64,000 nt of DNA, taken from NCBI RefSeq assembly GCF_001465545.3, contig NZ_CP013480.3, positions 744,001 to 808,000 on the forward strand. Reading direction: 5' to 3'. The notes under the pieces were generated by a model. It saw only the letters and a list, made by a program, of their open reading frames with translations. It was not told the origin of the DNA and did no database searches. The first letter of the stretch is position 1, and each line of letters opens with the position of its first letter. Below, in pieces: positions 59,779 through 64,000 of the stretch. Both the position numbers and the translations under genes were made by a program. The stretch is from Pandoraea norimbergensis (GTDB taxonomy: Bacteria > Pseudomonadota > Gammaproteobacteria > Burkholderiales > Burkholderiaceae).

Positions 59779-61452
59779 TCACGACGCGAGCCAGACGTCG
59801 GCGAGCGCATCGCCCTGCACGTTGGCACTGGTCGTGGCGCTGCGCACGTTGGTGCGCGAGAGCGTGAACGATTCCATCTCGACGAGCGGCACCAGTGGCA
59901 CATCGGTGGCCGCCAGGCGGGCGAAGTCGTGCGCGAGCTGTTTGCGCTTGGCGTTATCGGTCTCGACCGTGAGCCGGTCGACCAGCGCATCCATGGCCGG
60001 GTTCGAATAGCCGGTGGCGTTGCGGAACGCGGCGCCCTTGACGATGCCGTCCGTCGTGAAGAACTGCGTCACCACCGGCACCAGCTCTAGCGGCGCGGTG
60101 AAGTTCGACACGGCAATGTCGTAGTCGTAATCGCTGTAGATGCGCTTGAGTGCCGTGGCGCGGTCCACCGAATCGAGCTTCACGGTGATACCGACATCCT
60201 GAAACGCCTGCTTCAGATACTGGCCGAGCTTCGCGTTTTCTTCGAACCATGCGGCGGCGACGAGATTGAGGGTGAAGCGCGAGCCGTTCTTCTTCGGCAG
60301 CCCGGCCGCATCGAGCAGCGCGTTGGCCTTGGCCGGATCGAACGGATACTTGGGCACGTCATCGGTGAAGAACAGCGGGTTACTGCGGAAGATCGGCGAC
60401 ACCGCCGGTTTGCCGCGCCCGAAGTAGATCGTGTCGATGATGAACTTGCGGTCGATGGCGAGCAGCAGCGCTTGCCGGACCTCGCGACGTTTGACGTGTT
60501 CGCGTCGCTGATTGAATTCCACCGTGACCGTCCACGCGGCGTTTTCATAGCCTTTGGTGTCGAGCACGATCTTGCCGGTCTTGACCAGACGCTCGATCTC
60601 GCGCCCGGGCACCGGGTTCGAGAACGCCACGGCGAGTTCGCCGGTCTCCAGCGCAGCAGCGCGCGATGCGGGGTCGCCCCACCAGCGGATGATGAGCTTG
60701 TCCGGATACGGCTGCGCCGCATTCCAGTACTGCTCGTTGCGGGAATAGGCGACGTGGCTGCCGCGCACCCATTGCCCGTATTTCCACGGGCCGGTGCCGA
60801 CGGGCGTGTTGTTGAGCGGGTTCGTGATGATGTCTTTGCCCGCATACAAGTGCTTGGGCACGACGACCTGATACTGACCGGCGAGAATCGACTTGAAGAA
60901 GAACTCCGGTACCGGGGTCGTGAATTCCAGCTTCACGGTATGCGCATCGACGGCGCTCACACGCTTGAGCGCCTTGAGGGCGACACCCGCAGAGATCGGC
61001 TTCCAGTGTTCCTGCACGTTGTAGACGACATCGTCGGCAGTGAACGGCGTGCCATCGTGCCAACGCACGTTCTGGCGCAGCGCGACGGTGTAGGTCTTGA
61101 AGTCGGCGGAGGCGCGCACGTCGGTCGCCAGCACCGGCTGAAACGCCAGCTTCTCGTCGATCTTGAGCAGGCGTTCGAGAATCTTGGTCGAGGTCATGAA
61201 CGGACTGGAACCGCCGCCGCCCGGCACAAACAGCGCCTGCGGCTCAAGCCCGCCCCAACTGGCCACGAGCGTGCCGCCGCGACGCGGGACAGCAGCGCCC
61301 GGCGCATCGGCGGCCACGGCACGCGTTGGCGAGATCAGCCAGCCTGTGGTGCCGGCAACAGTGGCAGCAACAGTGGCACCAGCAGTGGCGAGCGTGCCGC
61401 CAGCGGTGCGGTAGAGGAAGTGGCGTCGGGACATGCCCCGGGTATTGCGCAT
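59779..61452 (-). CDS. dipeptide-type ABC transporter substrate-binding protein (Tat-exported)
   Basis: A 557-residue SBP_bac_5 family protein. The signal has a clear twin-arginine motif SRRHFL at residues 8-13 and a hydrophobic stretch to about residue 45, ending near AVAADA, so export folded via Tat is likely. The mature part has the family strings FTADDVVYNVQEHWKP and PFDPAKANALLDAAGLPKK. The ATG has a CCGGAG ribosome site. It captures peptide-like solutes in the periplasm for the DppBC-DF importer. The ligand may be an acylated or modified peptide, judging from the enzymes in the operon. Confidence 0.93.
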   Translation of the reverse strand: MRNTRGMSRRHFLYRTAGGTLATAGATVAATVAGTTGWLISPTRAVAADAPGAAVPRRGGTLVASWGGLEPQALFVPGGGGSSPFMTSTKILERLLKIDEKLAFQPVLATDVRASADFKTYTVALRQNVRWHDGTPFTADDVVYNVQEHWKPISAGVALKALKRVSAVDAHTVKLEFTTPVPEFFFKSILAGQYQVVVPKHLYAGKDIITNPLNNTPVGTGPWKYGQWVRGSHVAYSRNEQYWNAAQPYPDKLIIRWWGDPASRAAALETGELAVAFSNPVPGREIERLVKTGKIVLDTKGYENAAWTVTVEFNQRREHVKRREVRQALLLAIDRKFIIDTIYFGRGKPAVSPIFRSNPLFFTDDVPKYPFDPAKANALLDAAGLPKKNGSRFTLNLVAAAWFEENAKLGQYLKQAFQDVGITVKLDSVDRATALKRIYSDYDYDIAVSNFTAPLELVPVVTQFFTTDGIVKGAAFRNATGYSNPAMDALVDRLTVETDNAKRKQLAHDFARLAATDVPLVPLVEMESFTLSRTNVRSATTSANVQGDALADVWLAS

Positions 61453-61551
61453 GATGAACTCCGGAAAACGCGGCGCTCACGCTTTTGCGCTGGCGCCTTG
61501 ATACGTGTGGCGTACGTCGGTGCGGCGTTTTTGCCGCATCAGATCAATGCT

Positions 61552-61989
61552 TCAAGCGGGTGGCAGCGTGGCGTAGCTCGCTCGGCCGATGGCCACGAGG
61601 GCGCCTTGCGAATTGAAGAGATCGACGTCGGCCACGCCGATGCTCTTGCCGAGGCGGCGCACGCGGGCAACGGCGCGCAGATCGGTGTCGATGGCGGGGC
61701 GCAGATAATCCACGCGGAAATTGACCGTCGGCAGACCGCGGCCGACGAGCATGCCCACGGCAAAGTCACCGACGGTATCGATCACGGCCGCGAGCGGGCC
61801 GCCATGCCACTGACGGGTGCCGGAGCCGCGCTCGAACGCGTTTTGAAACGGAATCTCGACGTCGAGCGTTTGCGCGTCGTGGTCGATGCCGGTCACGCGC
61901 ATGCCGAGCCACGCGATGAAAGTCGACTTGTCGAAGGCCTGCTGAACCTGTTCGGCCGAGAGAGTGACGGGGGTGACGGCGGTGCTCAT
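61552..61989 (-). CDS. PaaI-like hotdog-fold thioesterase
   Basis: A 145-residue hotdog protein of the PaaI/YbgC-like group. The motif TRQWHGGPLAAVIDTVG contains the HGG and the acidic residue used in this family. Such enzymes hydrolyse acyl- or aryl-CoA thioesters. Its ATG overlaps the stop of the medium-chain reductase gene (ATGA), so translation is coupled. It belongs to the same operon as an acyl-CoA ligase, suggesting CoA-ester turnover of one substrate. Confidence 0.88.
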   Translation of the reverse strand: MSTAVTPVTLSAEQVQQAFDKSTFIAWLGMRVTGIDHDAQTLDVEIPFQNAFERGSGTRQWHGGPLAAVIDTVGDFAVGMLVGRGLPTVNFRVDYLRPAIDTDLRAVARVRRLGKSIGVADVDLFNSQGALVAIGRASYATLPPA

Positions 61990-63002
61990 GCGGCCACCAG
62001 TACCTTGCCGACGATCTGGCGGTTTTCCAGAGAGGCGAGGGCGTCGGCACCTTGTTCCAGCGGCCACTTCTTGTCGACGAGCACGCGCAGCTTGCCCGAG
62101 GCCACGAGGTCGAGCAGTTCGTGCAGGTCTTCGCGCTCCCAACCGTTCGAGCCGCGCACTTGCAATTCGAACGTCCAGATGAAGCGCAGGTCTTCCTTGG
62201 GATCGAAGCCGGCGGTGGCGCCGCACGTCAGAATGCGGCCGCCTTGGCGCAGGCAGCGCAGCGAGCGTGTCCACGTGTCGCCGCCGGTGAAGTTCACCAC
62301 GACGTCCACGCCGCCGTTGTTACCCGCGCCGCGACGGCGTGCCGCCTTGCCGTAGCGCGTGCGCACGACTTCCACAAAGTCTTCTTCCGTGTAGAGGATG
62401 ATGTCGTCCGCGCCAATTTCGCGCAGGCGCTCGCCTTTCTCGACCGAGCCTGCGCAAGCAATGACCTCTGCACCCGCCAGCTTGGCGAGTTGCACGGCGC
62501 ACACACCGACGCCGCCGCTGGCGCCGAGAATCAGCACACGCTCACCGGCTTTCACCTGCCCGATGCGCTGCATCATGCGCAGTGCGGTCCCATAGGCCAC
62601 CGGCAACGCTGCGGCGTCGTCGAACGATACGGCGTCCGGCAGGCGTACGAGTTGGTGTGCCGGTACGCGGCACAGTTCGGCCAGACCGCCGTGGGTGGTC
62701 TCGCCCACGAGGCCGCCGGTTACGCGATTGATCGGGTCGACGAGCACGCGCTCACCGACTTGCCAGCCGTCGACGCCCGGGCCGACGCTGGCGATTTCCC
62801 CAGCAACGTCGAGCCCGATGATGACGGGGAACGGCAGCTTGATGCCGGGCATGCCGCGACGCGTGAACACGTCGTGATAGTTCAGCGACGAGGCGCGCAC
62901 GCGCAGCACCACTTCGCCGTCACCGGCCACGGGATCGGGGAAATCGGTTTCGAGACGGAGGGCGTCGTTGCCGCCGTGTTCACGCAGGACAATGGCTTTC
63001 AT
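61986..63002 (-). CDS. medium-chain dehydrogenase/reductase (quinone-oxidoreductase-like)
   Basis: A 338-residue MDR protein. An N-terminal GroES-like domain contains SLNYHDVFTRRGMPG and GLDVAGEIASVG. A Rossmann domain follows with LILGASGGVGVCAVQLAKLAG. The usual catalytic-zinc cysteine/histidine set is not evident, which favours a quinone or enoyl reductase-type NADPH enzyme over a zinc alcohol dehydrogenase. It is translationally coupled to the thioesterase and probably reduces an enoyl or keto intermediate in the operon's pathway. Confidence 0.88.
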   Translation of the reverse strand: MKAIVLREHGGNDALRLETDFPDPVAGDGEVVLRVRASSLNYHDVFTRRGMPGIKLPFPVIIGLDVAGEIASVGPGVDGWQVGERVLVDPINRVTGGLVGETTHGGLAELCRVPAHQLVRLPDAVSFDDAAALPVAYGTALRMMQRIGQVKAGERVLILGASGGVGVCAVQLAKLAGAEVIACAGSVEKGERLREIGADDIILYTEEDFVEVVRTRYGKAARRRGAGNNGGVDVVVNFTGGDTWTRSLRCLRQGGRILTCGATAGFDPKEDLRFIWTFELQVRGSNGWEREDLHELLDLVASGKLRVLVDKKWPLEQGADALASLENRQIVGKVLVAA

Positions 63003-63180
63003 AGTGGCGATTCGTCAGTTTCAGGGTGAGCGACGCCCTCGGGCAGTCGCCGATCATTTAAAAAAGAAAGCGGGAAACGAACCCTGTTGGTGCCTATCGA
63101 TGCAGGTCGCGGCTTAGGTGGCTAGAGCCGCGGGGCATCGAGTCGGGGTTGGCTGGATTCGTATCAGGAAGGTCAGGCGG

Positions 63181-64000
63181 TCATGAGGCTTCGGGCGCGC
63201 TCGCCAGTCCGTGAATCGCCTGCGCAGTGATTTGCAGGCCATGCGTGAGCACGCTGTTGCGCCACACCGATGACACCGGCAGGAACGCGTCGAGCACGTC
63301 CGCGCGCAATTGACGGTCGCGCAAGGCGTCGGGCTTGGCCGGTGCACGCGAGCGCAGCCATTGATCGAGCCGGTTGGCGACGCTGGCGTTCGAACCACGC
63401 GTGCCGAATTCGACTACGGCCCCGATCACCGGGCGGCCCTTGGCGAATTGCTCCACGCCACGGAACACGAGCCCCTGATAGTCGGGGCGGCGCAGACCGT
63501 GCGGCCGTTGATCGAGCACACGTTCTGCACCCCACCAGCGGGCGGCTTCGCGTTGTTCGGCACTGTCTTCGCCGTTGAAGCACAGGAAGAACGGCTCGCC
63601 GTACTCGCCAATGCCCGTGTGCCAGTCGATCAGACCGATGCGCTGCGCCTGCGACAGGTCGCGCTCGATGATCGTCTGAAGCGTGACGTTCGACCATTCG
63701 CGCGATTGGCCGCCATAAATCAGGCCGTCCGGGTGCGTGTACTGGCCGCTCGCCAACGTATTGAACAGGGCGTCGGCACCCTGTTCGGCACGAAACGCAT
63801 CGATGGTGCGTGCGCTCTGCGCGAGACCGTCAGTGGTCCATTCCAGCGGAATCAGATGCTCGTGCAGTGTCGCGTAAGCGGCGTTCTGCGGATACGGCTT
63901 GGCATGGTCGACGAAGTTGCGATTCAGATCGACGTTGTGCTCAGTCGTACGCGTGGCATGGGCAAAGCCGTAGGGATTGAGCGCATGCACGAAGGTCACG
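63181..64000 (-). CDS. M14-like peptidase/deacylase (DUF2817), cut by window end
   Basis: The C-terminal 272 residues or so of a DUF2817/M14-like zinc hydrolase; the frame stays open to the window edge. Visible family motifs are VHALNPYGFA, HNVDLNRNF, LIDWHTGIGEYGE (the metal histidine), and GAVVEFGTRG (the likely catalytic glutamate). M14-type enzymes remove C-terminal residues or deacylate N-acyl amino acids. It lies 178 bp upstream of the medium-chain reductase and may start the operon. It could cleave the peptide or conjugate imported by the dipeptide-type transporter. Confidence 0.85.
   Translation of the reverse strand, partial: VTFVHALNPYGFAHATRTTEHNVDLNRNFVDHAKPYPQNAAYATLHEHLIPLEWTTDGLAQSARTIDAFRAEQGADALFNTLASGQYTHPDGLIYGGQSREWSNVTLQTIIERDLSQAQRIGLIDWHTGIGEYGEPFFLCFNGEDSAEQREAARWWGAERVLDQRPHGLRRPDYQGLVFRGVEQFAKGRPVIGAVVEFGTRGSNASVANRLDQWLRSRAPAKPDALRDRQLRADVLDAFLPVSSVWRNSVLTHGLQITAQAIHGLASAPEAS

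Noticed and set aside
60472..62355. 627-codon open frame on the + strand
   Set aside because: It is antisense to the binding protein, thioesterase and part of the reductase genes. It has no domain resemblance, and stop-codon avoidance follows from the GC-rich third positions of the real genes.
1..64000. tRNA, rRNA, CRISPR array, prophage, toxin-antitoxin or replication-origin features
   Set aside because: Reading through both strands I found no cloverleaf, repeat-spacer array, integrase, phage structural gene or iteron cluster that I could support. A covariance-model and tRNA scan would be needed to be certain.

Overview
The window is GC-rich with strong codon bias, and its gene content (a complete 3-hydroxybenzoate/gentisate operon, the 2-aminoadipate to 2-hydroxyglutarate branch of lysine breakdown, a general porin, and many LysR and GntR regulators) points to a betaproteobacterium of the Burkholderiaceae. 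Pandoraea is my best guess, but that is inference, not proof. No rRNA, tRNA, phage or CRISPR feature was seen. The only mobile-looking sequence is one 271-bp palindromic element near 49.8 kb.

Layout. 1-2.3 kb: the start of a sensor kinase, its OmpR/RstA-type response regulator, and a MarR-GNAT fusion with a clear self-operator. 2.4-9.6 kb: a CysK-like enzyme opposite a GlxA-type regulator, then an Lrp regulator divergent from a carbamoylase-like hydrolase, diaminopropionate ammonia-lyase and an M20 amidohydrolase, closed by a GntR regulator. 9.8-11.3 kb: an aminomuconate/hydroxymuconate-semialdehyde-type dehydrogenase. 11.6-16.7 kb: a lysine-catabolism set (aminoadipate transaminase, AmaB, HglS) with a divergent LysR gene. 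16.7-20.1 kb: YitT protein, IlvE, a small membrane protein and a GST. 20.3-26.9 kb: two LysR genes, then an extradiol dioxygenase, a class II aldolase homologue lacking its zinc ligands, an AAHS transporter and a porin. 26.9-31.4 kb: an aldo/keto reductase opposite an AraC regulator, two small unknown proteins and a 2-hydroxyacid dehydrogenase. 31.7-38.0 kb: the 3-hydroxybenzoate operon (transporter, 6-monooxygenase, isomerase, fumarylpyruvate hydrolase, gentisate dioxygenase) with a divergent LysR gene.

38.0-46.9 kb: a GntR gene divergent from a nine-gene run: a NitT/TauT-type ABC importer (three genes) followed by cupin, Ldh-family dehydrogenase, RidA-like protein, FAH hydrolase, extradiol dioxygenase and an ACMSD-like amidohydrolase. 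It reads as a ring-cleavage pathway whose substrate I cannot name, and it is the best candidate for undescribed biology. 47.0-50.1 kb: ruvA without ruvB or ruvC next to it, a LysR and a MerR gene, and the palindromic element. 50.1-53.7 kb: a KgtP-like permease, a GhrA-like reductase and a GntR regulator. 53.7-64.0 kb: a long leftward cluster joining a dipeptide-type ABC importer to an acyl-CoA ligase, SDR, hotdog thioesterase, medium-chain reductase and an M14-like peptidase cut by the window end.

Overall this is an accessory catabolic region made of successive regulator-plus-operon modules for amino-acid derivatives and aromatic acids, with few housekeeping genes (ilvE, ruvA).
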